NCBI GenBank assembly: GCA_035560795.1 | Contig: DATMYV010000019.1 | Coordinates: forward strand, 1 to 38,751 | DNA from: Longilinea sp035560795 | GTDB taxonomy: Bacteria; Chloroflexota; Anaerolineae; Anaerolineales; Anaerolineaceae | Direction of reading: 5' to 3' | DNA: 38,751 nucleotides | Shown: in pieces, positions 1 to 7,595 of the stretch | Numbering within the stretch: position 1 is the first letter of the stretch | How the letters are laid out: every line of letters starts with the position of its first letter | Program-made: the position numbers and the translations under genes | Notes under the pieces: model-generated | What the model was told of the DNA's origin: nothing | The model's input: the letters and a program-made list of their open reading frames with translations, nothing else | Database searches by the model: none

Positions 1-1
1 A

Positions 2-844
2 TCATCTTCCCAGATAAGCCTCTTTTATCTTATCAAGGGCTGCTTTAATTAAACTTGAGTTGTTCTTATATTCATCAATAACAACACCATACCCATCATC
101 GGACTTGCAAACAAAATTCCAAAAATCTCTGCCAATTAATAATTCATCATCAGCAAAAAATTGTTTTACTCTCTCTTGGACCCAAGGTTGTTCTTCACCA
201 TATCTATTATATGCGGTAGCAAACTTTAATTGGATATCATGACCTGCCCCTAATGAGTTTGAGAGGATGGAATATTGCTCTAGCAGTGCTTCTTTTTCAG
301 ATCGAGCTTTCTTATTGTCGAGATCGCCACCAATTTTTAGCTCAATCAAAAAATGCGATCCGCTATTTTCGTCGACCAAATAATAATCACTATCATGTCT
401 AGCATTTCTCGTATCACCAACCTTAGTTTTAGCTAAATCCAAATAATCTTTAATTTCCGGCTTTTTTATTCTTCGCTTATATGCCTCAAGTATTTCGGCG
501 ATTTTACTTACTTGGCCACTAGTTATCGTTCCAGCTACTTCCTGCTCAACTTTATAGTTAAGGGATGCAATATTCATCGCCATGGTTTCGAGCATATTTC
601 CCAGAGAGCTATCAAGAGAACGAACTAAGGCTGTGTAATACTGGTATTCCCTACCCAGAAGGGTGATGAAAATGTTATGAATCTTCATATTCAAAGTACC
701 CTCAGGATCATTTAACTCTCCAATGTGACGTCCACTGAAACCTGCCGAGAATGCCTCTATCGATGCCTTAACAATCGCCCTGATAGATTTTTCGTTTGGT
801 GATTCCACGGATGAATAATACAGGTTAGGAAAAAAATATTCCAA
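2..844 (-). CDS. Type II restriction endonuclease, TdeIII-like (PD-(D/E)XK fold)
   Basis: Predicted to cleave double-stranded DNA in a restriction-modification system. The 280-residue protein has a PD-(D/E)XK-type active site: D153 in SDYYLVDE, then E168-L-K170 in FLIELK, followed by GGDLDNKKARSEKE. This arrangement recalls the TdeIII family, whose founder cuts GGNCC. The family call is from memory of its motifs, so the cut site is not certain. Translation seems to begin at a TTG (842-844): an in-frame stop lies a little upstream, no ATG lies between, and no clear ribosome site is seen. The gene runs away from parA and ends at position 2, so a partner methyltransferase, expected nearby, would be left of the window. 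Confidence 0.62.
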   Translation of the reverse strand: MEYFFPNLYYSSVESPNEKSIRAIVKASIEAFSAGFSGRHIGELNDPEGTLNMKIHNIFITLLGREYQYYTALVRSLDSSLGNMLETMAMNIASLNYKVEQEVAGTITSGQVSKIAEILEAYKRRIKKPEIKDYLDLAKTKVGDTRNARHDSDYYLVDENSGSHFLIELKIGGDLDNKKARSEKEALLEQYSILSNSLGAGHDIQLKFATAYNRYGEEQPWVQERVKQFFADDELLIGRDFWNFVCKSDDGYGVVIDEYKNNSSLIKAALDKIKEAYLGR

Positions 845-941
845 TCCGGTCTGCTTGACAACAATTTATCAATAATATATGTTTGAGTCGTTATCAAGTT
901 TTTCGGAATACCCTGATAACAGGCTTCCGGAAGAACTTACC

Positions 942-1694
942 ATGATCATATCAATCGCTTCTCAAAAAGGTGGTGTTGGAAAAACCAGTACCGCGATTTC
1001 TTTGTCATCTGGCTTAGCTCGAAAAGGTAAGAGGGTTCTTCTGGTTGACATCGATTCACAGGCCAATTCTTCCAAAGTATTACTACCCAATTATCCCGAT
1101 ATTGCAGCAGAAAATACAATCTACAACACCATTATTCAACGTCAACCGCTTCCCGTTCATCAAACAGACATTCCCGGCCTCTCAATCGTCCCCTCTCATA
1201 TCCTGCTTTCCAATACCGATATCGAGTTGACGACCGCCATCGATCATCGTGAGGCCAGACTCAAAAACGAATTAGACAATATTGCGAGCAACTTTGATTT
1301 TGTTTTTATTGATTGCCCCCCTACCCTCTCCTGGTTGACGATAAACGCATTAACGGCTTCGGATCAGGTAATCGTCGTAATCTCACCAGGTTATTTTGAA
1401 TTGGATTCAATCGTCCAAATCAGCAAAACTATCAAGGAAGTTCGCGAATTCTTCAATCCCAGCCTGGAATTGATGGGCTTCCTGTTTACCATGTCGGACC
1501 CGACCATCAACACTTCAACCTCACTCCAAATCTTGCGGCAGACCTACACTGACAAGGTGCTAAAAACCATCATTCCCCGAAACACCGACCTCCGGGATGC
1601 ACATTTCAGCAAACAAGACATTTTTAGCTTCAATCCGAATTCAAAATCTGCACAAGCCTATCTAAAACTTATTCATGAATTATTTGAGTTATGA
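942..1694 (+). CDS. parA: ParA-family partition ATPase
   Basis: A deviant Walker-type ATPase for segregating a plasmid or integrated element. With the ATG at 942 the protein has 250 residues and begins MIISIASQ, leading straight into KGGVGKTS (residues 9-16). The Walker A' motif DIDSQAN and the FDFVFIDCPP segment follow, as in ParA/Soj/MinD proteins. The start at 942 is preferred over the longer frame from 879 because ParA proteins normally begin at this strand and GGAAG lies about eight bases upstream. There is no N-terminal HTH, so this is a short (type Ib-like) ParA. Its stop overlaps the next start in ATGA, implying translational coupling to a partner protein. Confidence 0.92.
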   Translation: MIISIASQKGGVGKTSTAISLSSGLARKGKRVLLVDIDSQANSSKVLLPNYPDIAAENTIYNTIIQRQPLPVHQTDIPGLSIVPSHILLSNTDIELTTAIDHREARLKNELDNIASNFDFVFIDCPPTLSWLTINALTASDQVIVVISPGYFELDSIVQISKTIKEVREFFNPSLELMGFLFTMSDPTINTSTSLQILRQTYTDKVLKTIIPRNTDLRDAHFSKQDIFSFNPNSKSAQAYLKLIHELFEL

Positions 1695-2227
1695 GCAAAA
1701 AAGCCCTAAATATTGATGGGATATTGAACGAATTGGAAGGTGCATCTCTCTTTTTTGCCAAACCCGCGGCCATGACTCCCTTCCCCATCCAAGAGCCCAA
1801 GCCAGAAACCAAGGCCGAGGAAATAATCCAGATCGATAAATCTGAGCCACAATTGAAACCAGTTGTACCTTCTCGACCTAGCTCAAAAACCAACGAGCAA
1901 ACTCCTGAGCTATATAATCAGCATTATAGCAGTAATACTAGCAAGCAAGCTAGCAAGCAAACTAACCAGAACAATGATCTTATTAAAACCATCCGGAAAG
2001 CAGTTAGGCAGGTGGGCAAAGAAGTATTGTTTGTCCGTCTATCCCCTGATGAGAAAAAGGCTATCGGTTCAATCGTCTATTCATTTAACGAGCTGTATCG
2101 TGGGGAGGGTAGGAAGACTTCCGAAAATGAAATTGGCCGGATAGGACTGAATTACTTACTTGAAGATTATCGGCAAAACGGTAACAACAGCATATTAGCT
2201 CAAGTTTTAGCAGCATTGGCTGCTTGA
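1691..2227 (+). CDS. Putative ParA partner / DNA-binding partition protein
   Basis: A 178-residue protein coupled to parA by a 4-base ATGA overlap, the usual position of a centromere-binding partner. Residues 1 to about 95 look disordered and are rich in Pro, Lys, Gln and Ser, including TSKQ-ASKQ repeats. The compact C-terminal part (about 98-165) contains VRLSPDEKKAIGSIVYSFNE and then a helix-rich section, which would fit a small ribbon-helix-helix-like DNA-binding module. It does not look like canonical ParB (no GERR-type nuclease motif). The role is inferred from position and layout, not from a recognised family. Direct repeats inside the gene and a palindrome after it are candidate binding sites. 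Confidence 0.55.
   Translation: MSKKALNIDGILNELEGASLFFAKPAAMTPFPIQEPKPETKAEEIIQIDKSEPQLKPVVPSRPSSKTNEQTPELYNQHYSSNTSKQASKQTNQNNDLIKTIRKAVRQVGKEVLFVRLSPDEKKAIGSIVYSFNELYRGEGRKTSENEIGRIGLNYLLEDYRQNGNNSILAQVLAALAA
1938..1961 (+). repeat. Tandem 12-bp repeats CTAGCAAGCAAR inside the partition partner gene
   Basis: Two back-to-back copies, CTAGCAAGCAAG (1938-1949) and CTAGCAAGCAAA (1950-1961), encode the TSKQ/ASKQ peptide repeat. A third, noncoding near-copy, CTAGCAAACAAA, lies at 2239-2250, directly after the gene. A copy outside coding sequence suggests that the DNA itself may be recognised, for example as a centromere or operator. Confidence 0.6.
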
Positions 2228-2229
2228 TA

Positions 2230-2250
2230 GCTAGCATGCTAGCAAACAAA
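2230..2250. promoter_or_regulatory. 14-bp perfect palindrome plus repeat, candidate parS/operator
   Basis: GCTAGCATGCTAGC at 2230-2243 is a perfect palindrome in the short gap between the partition partner gene and the HTH protein gene. It overlaps CTAGCAAACAAA (2239-2250), a relative of the two repeats at 1938-1961. Position and symmetry suggest a binding site for the partner protein or for the HTH protein; this is inference. Confidence 0.45.
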
Positions 2251-2254
2251 AAAT

Positions 2255-2662
2255 ATGGATCGAATTAAAAACATTCTCGAAAAACACACGATTGTGATTT
2301 TGAATAATGCGCTGAAGCAGGGTTTTGCTCAATTACCCCGGTATGTTTTAAAAGATAAGAAATTATCATTTGGGGCTCGGTTAACCTATGCGGTGTTGTT
2401 GAGCTACGCATGGCAAGAGAATAGTTGTTTTCCTGGTCAGGAGCGGATGGCCAAGGATTTGGGAGTCACAAGGAAAGCCGTTAATTCTTACCTTACCGAA
2501 CTCCGAAAATGGAAGTACATTGCATGGGAGAGAAGGGGATTAGGAAAAACCAACATTTATTATGTTTTGGATTATCAACCCCTCGATATTGAAGCTGATG
2601 TAACCGCAGGGTTACATCAAGATGTAACCGGAGATGGACATCTGGATGGCACCTACAGGTGA
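2255..2662 (+). CDS. Winged-helix replication-initiator-like protein (HTH_36 type)
   Basis: A 135-residue protein whose core (about 36-105) matches the winged-helix domain often found in small plasmid replication proteins: LSFGARLTYAVLLSYAW, FPGQERMAKDLGVTRKAV, then WKYIAWERRGLGKTNIYYVL. The C-terminal tail carries DVT-containing repeats encoded by repeated DNA (2597-2629). It probably binds DNA at the element's origin, but could instead be a copy-control or transcription regulator. It is short, and related proteins often continue further, so it may be a truncated version. It follows the partition genes in the same direction and precedes an AT-rich noncoding tract. Confidence 0.6.
   Translation: MDRIKNILEKHTIVILNNALKQGFAQLPRYVLKDKKLSFGARLTYAVLLSYAWQENSCFPGQERMAKDLGVTRKAVNSYLTELRKWKYIAWERRGLGKTNIYYVLDYQPLDIEADVTAGLHQDVTGDGHLDGTYR
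2597..2629 (+). repeat. Iteron-like repeats GATGTAACC within the HTH gene
   Basis: GATGTAACC occurs at 2597-2605 and again at 2621-2629, with its exact reverse complement GGTTACATC at 2610-2618 between them. The first pair forms a 9-bp inverted repeat with a 4-base loop. The repeats lie in the 3' part of a replication-type gene and are followed by AT-rich DNA, the layout of an iteron-containing origin. Function is inferred. Confidence 0.6.
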
Positions 2663-2784
2663 CATAAATATAAATAGTTTGATATACAAAGAAGAATAGA
2701 AACAAAAAAAACAATTTCGATAAGAATTTATAGCAAAAAGAACCAAACGTGGAAATGGCACTTTCTGCTACAAACTTGAATCAC
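2663..2784. other. AT-rich noncoding tract, candidate unwinding region of an origin
   Basis: This 122-base gap between convergent genes is strongly A-rich on the plus strand and holds no convincing reading frame. It sits directly after the iteron-like repeats and could be the duplex-unwinding part of an origin. No DnaA box was recognised. Confidence 0.3.
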
Positions 2785-4026
2785 CTATGGCAAGGCAACG
2801 ATCTTTACATTATCAACGATGAAGTTGTCATCGATCCACATCCCGAAACCACCGCGAGGGTATTGATCGGAAAATATTGAAGATATTTTCCTTCCATCTA
2901 ACTCGAAGCTGTATTTGTCACCCTCGACCCTCATTGTGAGGTGTTGTTCCCTAAAAGAGTAGAAATTATCTCCCTTGCTATTTGCAATCTCTCGCCAGGT
3001 TTTTCCATCCGTGGTTTCCACCCAATATGTCCCATGGGTCGAAATGATAACTTTAATTGCGATATAACTTTCCTGGCTTGTGAACCTAGGAATAAGCTGA
3101 CAAGGCTGGGAGATTTGTGCAAGGGCATTACGAGGGTAAACATCCATATCAATTTGGTAATTCTCCCAACCTTTTCCGACGGTGATCCATAATGGTCCAT
3201 CGCCGGTCAATTGCTCATTGGCCAAGCTCGGCTTGCCGTAAAGGACTGTCCATCCATCAGACAGACCGTTAGTGAAATTATCTTCAAATAAAACTGTACC
3301 GGCTGGAACCCAAGTTGGAGTCGGGGTTTCTGTTGGTGTGGCTGTAAAGGTGGAAGTCGCAGTTGGGGGAGTGGTGGCTGTAAATGTTGGTTCTGATGTA
3401 TTCGAGGCGGCAGGCGTAAGCGAAGGCATCGCTGAAAGAGTAAGTGCGACTGCTGTATTCAGGACTCCTGAATCAGCAGTTGGGATAATTTCAGGGGTAT
3501 CTGAAGGTGAAATCAGGGGTATTTGAGGGGTCCTATTGCGAAATAAAAGGAAATAAATGATTGCTAATAGTCCTAAAATTATCACCACTAAAGGTAGGAC
3601 CCAACGTCGTAAACGACGATGAGCATCGCCTTGTGAGATATAGATTTCTGGCCTGGTGAGTGGTGGAGGGGAACCACCTGGAGGACTACTTACAATGTCA
3701 TCCGGATCAGGATATATCCGCTCAATCGCCTGAATCCGCTGGTCTTCACCACCATTTACTGGCTCGGGTACCCATTTTCGGATCATCTCCTCGTTAACGT
3801 TTCCTCCCAAAGTTTCACAATATATCGCCATTACCGCGCCCCGCTTGTCTGCGCCTTGTCCCGGGACTTCTAACTTTTCATAAACACGGCTGATTCTCGA
3901 TTCAATAGTTTTATTTGGCCTGTCCAGCTTTTCGGCAATTTGATCATTAGTGAGACCCTGACACATCCAAAACAAGACTTCAATTTCAATTCTTTTTAGA
4001 GCTTTAAGTTTGGCGAGTGTATTCAT
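2785..4026 (-). CDS. Membrane-anchored LuxR-type HTH protein with outer lectin-like domain
   Basis: A 413-residue one-component sensor candidate. Residues about 8-55 form a LuxR/sigma-4-type HTH (ALKRIEIEVLFWMCQGLTND, then QIAEKLDRPNKTIESRISRV). A Pro-rich stretch follows, then a single membrane helix at about 143-162 (VLPLVVIILGLLAIIYFLLF). A Thr/Pro-rich spacer (about 170-240, TPTETPTPT) leads to a C-terminal domain beginning FEDNFTNGLSDGWTV that resembles concanavalin/laminin-G or DUF1080-like beta sandwiches. The likely topology puts the HTH in the cytoplasm and the sandwich outside. It diverges from the gene at 4120 and may control that transfer-like operon. The ligand is unknown. Confidence 0.6.
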   Translation of the reverse strand: MNTLAKLKALKRIEIEVLFWMCQGLTNDQIAEKLDRPNKTIESRISRVYEKLEVPGQGADKRGAVMAIYCETLGGNVNEEMIRKWVPEPVNGGEDQRIQAIERIYPDPDDIVSSPPGGSPPPLTRPEIYISQGDAHRRLRRWVLPLVVIILGLLAIIYFLLFRNRTPQIPLISPSDTPEIIPTADSGVLNTAVALTLSAMPSLTPAASNTSEPTFTATTPPTATSTFTATPTETPTPTWVPAGTVLFEDNFTNGLSDGWTVLYGKPSLANEQLTGDGPLWITVGKGWENYQIDMDVYPRNALAQISQPCQLIPRFTSQESYIAIKVIISTHGTYWVETTDGKTWREIANSKGDNFYSFREQHLTMRVEGDKYSFELDGRKISSIFSDQYPRGGFGMWIDDNFIVDNVKIVALP

Positions 4027-4119
4027 TATCAGGTCCCCGAGTTGATGAATATAAGGAGGGTTTCAGGTGGGTAAGTGACGGTGAAAACTTTATAGTTGAA
4101 TTATCGAAAGGAGATTGAA

Positions 4120-4620
4120 ATGGATACGCTAATCAGTCCAACTGCTCGAAAAGTTATGGAAAAAGCCAGATCAAATCACTACTATTTTCAAGTGGTGGGC
4201 GATCATGGCAAATTGGACCAACCCTATTTTAAAAACGGTTGGTGGTATGTCCCCGAGGATAAACCAATTATAGATCAGAACGCGATTCAGAGAATCGAAC
4301 TGGTCCGATCAATTACCCCGACTCGGGGTTTCATCATCGCCCATGAAGCGCCAAAGCTGCTATGCCCTCCCAAGGGTTGGGAAACACCTAGACCAGCCAA
4401 AGTAAAACCGGTCAGAGGTCGTGTAAGCCTTGAAACGGGGGTGGATTGGTCCACCGTTGGCCAGGTGGCACTTACAGCCGCTAAAGCGGTCGGTACGGTC
4501 CTAGCCGCGGTTCTATACTTCCTTGTCGAAGCCATTGCGGTCTTTGCATCGGTAGATCCTAAGTTAATCGTCATCCTCGAGGATGGGACCTGGATGGAGG
4601 TAATGACATGGTACGAGTGA
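4120..4620 (+). CDS. Hypothetical membrane protein of the element
   Basis: A 166-residue protein not recognised as a known family. The ATG at 4120 is chosen because AAAGGAG sits just upstream; a longer TTG-initiated frame from 4096 would include that site. The soluble N-terminal part (1-110) has aromatic segments such as GWWYVPEDKP and is followed by one long hydrophobic stretch (about 114-144), then a short charged tail. The gene leads a rightward operon of transfer-like genes, and its stop overlaps the next gene. A role in the cell-envelope part of a transfer apparatus is possible but unproven. Confidence 0.55.
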   Translation: MDTLISPTARKVMEKARSNHYYFQVVGDHGKLDQPYFKNGWWYVPEDKPIIDQNAIQRIELVRSITPTRGFIIAHEAPKLLCPPKGWETPRPAKVKPVRGRVSLETGVDWSTVGQVALTAAKAVGTVLAAVLYFLVEAIAVFASVDPKLIVILEDGTWMEVMTWYE

Positions 4621-4907
4621 TTCTCAGAGGCATCCGATTTATAACCCCTTGGCTGCTGAGAATCCTGTGGGCAACTCTAAATGTGGTGGGGACGGCCATC
4701 GCTTCCTTATGGGTGGGTGTCCCCACCGCCACCCGCAGGATCGCAGAAAGATGGGTAGAAATAGCAGTAACAGCTGGCTTTCCAACAGAGTTCGACCAGC
4801 CCCTGTATTTCATGGGACGCTTTGTGGCTTTTCTTACGATCGTAGCTGGATGGATTGCGACTGCATACATCACTGTCTTCCTGCTGAGATGGATTTTCCA
4901 TCTGTGA
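4608..4907 (+). CDS. Small two-helix membrane protein
   Basis: This 99-residue protein starts inside the end of the previous gene, after GGAGG at 4596-4600, so the two are translationally coupled. It has two hydrophobic segments (about 10-37 and 67-95) separated by a charged linker containing RRIAERW. No family was recognised. Its place between another membrane protein and the replication-relaxation/ATPase pair suggests a small accessory subunit of the same apparatus. Confidence 0.55.
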   Translation: MVRVILRGIRFITPWLLRILWATLNVVGTAIASLWVGVPTATRRIAERWVEIAVTAGFPTEFDQPLYFMGRFVAFLTIVAGWIATAYITVFLLRWIFHL

Positions 4908-4954
4908 AGATCTAAGCTTCTCATTGCTGAAGTTTCACAGATCAGGAGGCAAAA

Positions 4955-5605
4955 ATGCCCATGCACTCTATGTTGACTGAGAGGTCGTTTCTCAAAACGG
5001 CCCAGGTGTTCAATTGGGCAACCAAGAGACATTTCACTGGCTGGTATTTTGGTGAATGGTTGGATCGGCAACGTCGAATTGAAATCCTGCTGAAACGCCT
5101 CTCAGAAAAAGGAAAACTCAAGGTGACTCCCTTTGGCAAGAAGCTGGTCTACATCGTTCCCCGGTACCGCAAACTTGAGAATCATCAAATTCTGCATGGA
5201 TTGGGTGTGACAGAAGGCCTGGTTAGGTTTGTGGTTTCAGACCGATCAGCTCAGATTATTCCGGAAAGATGGTTCAAGACCAAGGTAAGACCAGAATGGG
5301 GCCTGGTAATTGGAAATAAGACTTTGTTATACGAGTATTGCACAAAAGACAACGCACAAAGGTTCAATGTCCTGAAGTACAAAATCCATGCGTATCAAAA
5401 CTTCATTTCCGAAAACCAGGTTGTGTTGTTTGTGATGCATATCTCCAGAGAAGAGGTGAAAGAAAAGATTAAGCAATTGAAACCAGAGGGGCCATTCATG
5501 TTTACGGATTTGACGACCTTTATGAGTGTCCCACTTGGAGACCAATTGACCGCCAAAATATACTTATGGGAGGATGGCCATGAATATCAACTTCGGCCTG
5601 ATTAA
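4955..5605 (+). CDS. Replication-relaxation-like (MobC-type) protein
   Basis: A 216-residue protein. The first 70 residues look like a winged helix (RSFLKTAQVFNWATKRHFTG, then RRIEILLKRLSEKGKLKVTP). The second part has HGLGVTEGLVRFVV and LLYEYCTKDNAQRFNVLKYK, which follow the pattern of the replication-relaxation family: an H...LGV segment, then E-x-D/C, then K...Y. The family's usual acidic residue after the Glu is Cys here. Such proteins are encoded next to coupling ATPases on plasmids and integrative elements. AGGAGG lies a few bases before the ATG. Its 3' end overlaps the ATPase gene at 5580. Confidence 0.5.
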   Translation: MPMHSMLTERSFLKTAQVFNWATKRHFTGWYFGEWLDRQRRIEILLKRLSEKGKLKVTPFGKKLVYIVPRYRKLENHQILHGLGVTEGLVRFVVSDRSAQIIPERWFKTKVRPEWGLVIGNKTLLYEYCTKDNAQRFNVLKYKIHAYQNFISENQVVLFVMHISREEVKEKIKQLKPEGPFMFTDLTTFMSVPLGDQLTAKIYLWEDGHEYQLRPD

Positions 5606-7058
5606 ACATATCTTGTGGGGTAAGCTGCCACCGGTCAGGGTTTGGGACAGTCAAGATGAGCTTTTTCCAGAAGGGTTAACCATGGGGACATTGATCATTG
5701 GTCGACAGGGGACAGGAAAGACATCGTCATTGGCAAGACAAATCGTCGACTACTTTATCTCACATCCTAACGAGGCCGTTTTTGTTCTCGATTGGTCAGG
5801 GTCCATTACCGACACCATTCTCATGCTCATTCACCAACGGCCCCCGGATGTTAGAGAAAAGACCGTAAAGAGAATTATTTATGACGAATTGGGCAATAGA
5901 GAGTGGGTGGTGCCGTTCCCAGAATTTTCTCTCGAATTTGGAAGTTTTGAGGAACAAGCCCAAAGAGTTTCGACCAACCTGGCAAAACTGGCACCGGCTT
6001 TGATCTCCAATGCCCCAATTTTGGGCGGCCTTGGCCTTAGGGAAATTGCCCCTCAGATATTCCGATTATTAACCGCCATTGACAACGAATATTATGAGAC
6101 TTGGCAAATCACCGAGGCAAAGAAGCTGCTGATCGATGAAAACCTATTGAAGGTTGCAGTAAACCGATTCGGTTACAAAGTCCCCGAAGCAAAATACTTC
6201 ATTGAAAAGATTTTCCTTCCACTAAAACCATCCGAACGGGAACTCAGGTCTTATGCTTTGCTGTCGCTCTTAGGAACCATCGAACCAAAGGAAGCCCGAG
6301 CTAGAGTGGGTTATTACCGACCTGGTTGGACTCCCCGTGAGGCCATCGACAAAGGAATGATGGTCATTGTGAATGGGGCAAACATGATCAACCAGAGAAA
6401 CTCTCAGCACTACCTCTTTACCCAGGTATATTCGGTCATTATGCAAGAGGTGAACAAACGAACACCGGGAAACCCTGAGGATAAACCAGTCAGCCTGGTA
6501 ATGGACGAAGTGTATTCGCTGATTGGCATTCCTAGTATGGCTGAGGAAATTGGCATGATATCGCCGCTATATCGAAGCCGGAAACTGCAACTGTTCGTTG
6601 TCCTTCAAAGTCTCTCCCAGTTGGCAAAACCTCTGGATGATCAAATCTGGTCATTGGGGAATAAGGTTGTCTTCGCTCTGGAGAATAAGGATGAGGCCGA
6701 AAAGGTTGCTCATCAATTGTTCAAATATGATCCAAGATACCTAAAACAAGCCGCGAGGATAAATTCTCAAAATCCCATTACTGAACCTGAACACGGGCAA
6801 GATAGATTGATTGCGGATTGGATACAAAGTTTTGGATTTCGGGAATGTTTAATGAGAAGGTATGTCAGTGAAAGAGAACCAGAAGGAATTATTAGATATG
6901 TATCCAGGACCCGAGAAAATCCCAACTGGACAGTAAATCTTTCGGAAATCAAGGAGGGATTGTTACAGGCACGAGCTATAAGAGTCAGGGAGGCTTTGGA
7001 AATCATCAACAACAGGAGCCTCAATAACGACCGTTCACGCCGTCCTCCCACGATATAA
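5580..7058 (+). CDS. TraG/HerA-like DNA-translocating ATPase (coupling-protein type)
   Basis: A 492-residue P-loop ATPase that probably moves DNA during transfer. Walker A is GRQGTGKTSS (41-50). Walker B is SLVMDEVYSL, with D309 and E310, and VVLQSLSQL carries a sensor glutamine (Q343), as in VirD4/TraG/HerA proteins. There is no N-terminal membrane helix, unlike classical VirD4 coupling proteins. The start at 5580 (second ATG) is chosen because GGAGG at 5569-5573 is correctly spaced for it and touches the ATG at 5574. The gene overlaps the replication-relaxation-like gene. The two small membrane proteins upstream might supply the missing anchor. Confidence 0.72.
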   Translation: MNINFGLIKHILWGKLPPVRVWDSQDELFPEGLTMGTLIIGRQGTGKTSSLARQIVDYFISHPNEAVFVLDWSGSITDTILMLIHQRPPDVREKTVKRIIYDELGNREWVVPFPEFSLEFGSFEEQAQRVSTNLAKLAPALISNAPILGGLGLREIAPQIFRLLTAIDNEYYETWQITEAKKLLIDENLLKVAVNRFGYKVPEAKYFIEKIFLPLKPSERELRSYALLSLLGTIEPKEARARVGYYRPGWTPREAIDKGMMVIVNGANMINQRNSQHYLFTQVYSVIMQEVNKRTPGNPEDKPVSLVMDEVYSLIGIPSMAEEIGMISPLYRSRKLQLFVVLQSLSQLAKPLDDQIWSLGNKVVFALENKDEAEKVAHQLFKYDPRYLKQAARINSQNPITEPEHGQDRLIADWIQSFGFRECLMRRYVSEREPEGIIRYVSRTRENPNWTVNLSEIKEGLLQARAIRVREALEIINNRSLNNDRSRRPPTI

Positions 7059-7102
7059 ACCCTTCTACCGTTACTCAATTTGAACCTTAACAATTACCCT
7101 TT

Positions 7103-7139
7103 CTGGCTTTTCCGGGCATGACCCGTTAAAGCAGGCCAG
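7103..7139 (+). other. Intergenic stem-loop before the DUF2958 gene
   Basis: CGGG (7113-7116) pairs with CCCG (7122-7125) inside an outer GCTTT/AAAGC stem (7106-7110 and 7128-7132). The loop stands between the ATPase gene and a purine-rich ribosome site. Two further gaps in this operon contain similar hairpins. No poly-T follows, so it is more likely a processing or translation element than a terminator. Confidence 0.4.
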
Positions 7140-7168
7140 CAGCCAAAGAAAGGGGGTGACATAAGGCC

Positions 7169-7486
7169 ATGAAGTTAATGACCCAAGCCCTTGAACAACG
7201 CTTTGCTCAGGTAGGAAGTCAGGACAGAAAACCTGACCCGATGATCATTGCTCACTACTTTAATCCTACCGGGGCCGGGGACTGGTGGGCTACCGAATAC
7301 GATCCAGTCGACAGAATCATTTTTGGGTATGCCTCGATATTCAACGACTGGTGCGATGAATGGGGATATACCTCACTCGATGAACTCGCAGCGTACAAAG
7401 GCTCATTTGGTCTAGGGATTGAAAGGGATTTGTACTGGCAAGAAAAACCTGCCAGTCAAGTGATCCCTGATTTCAAGGGATTTTAA
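7169..7486 (+). CDS. DUF2958 family protein
   Basis: A 105-residue protein with the hallmarks of DUF2958, a family common on plasmids and integrative elements: HYFNPTGAGDWWATEYDP, then IFGYASIFNDWCDEWGYTSL, then GLGIERDLYW at the C-terminus. The biochemical role of the family is not established. AAGGGGGTG lies upstream but about ten bases from the ATG; an in-frame ATG at 7178 is an alternative start. It follows the ATPase gene in the same direction. Confidence 0.75.
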   Translation: MKLMTQALEQRFAQVGSQDRKPDPMIIAHYFNPTGAGDWWATEYDPVDRIIFGYASIFNDWCDEWGYTSLDELAAYKGSFGLGIERDLYWQEKPASQVIPDFKGF

Positions 7487-7497
7487 AAGTAAACCTT

Positions 7498-7532
7498 CAC
7501 GGCCGCAGCCCTCTTTCTTGGCTCTGGCCGTG
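7498..7532 (+). other. Intergenic stem-loop after DUF2958
   Basis: CACGGCC (7498-7504) pairs with GGCCGTG (7526-7532), and AGCC (7507-7510) with GGCT (7520-7523) inside. A second imperfect inverted repeat (CTACTACGGG with CCCGTGTAGTA) follows before the next ribosome site. No U-tract directly follows the main hairpin. Confidence 0.45.
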
Positions 7533-7595
7533 GATTTATCTACTACGGGCAAAGTTAGACCCGTGTAGTAAGCCAGACCGAAGGAGGTGATCAAT

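Noticed and set aside
879..941. Longer parA start at 879
   Set aside because: No ribosome site, and the extra 21 residues do not resemble ParA. The ATG at 942 has GGAAG and puts Walker A in the standard place.
2255..2662. Calling the HTH protein a definite RepA initiator
   Set aside because: The winged helix is clear but the protein is short and similar domains occur in regulators, so only replication-like is claimed.
4571..5071. Minus-strand frame of 166 residues across the small membrane protein gene
   Set aside because: The plus-strand genes are coupled by overlaps and strong ribosome sites; the minus frame has low-complexity composition and no start signal.
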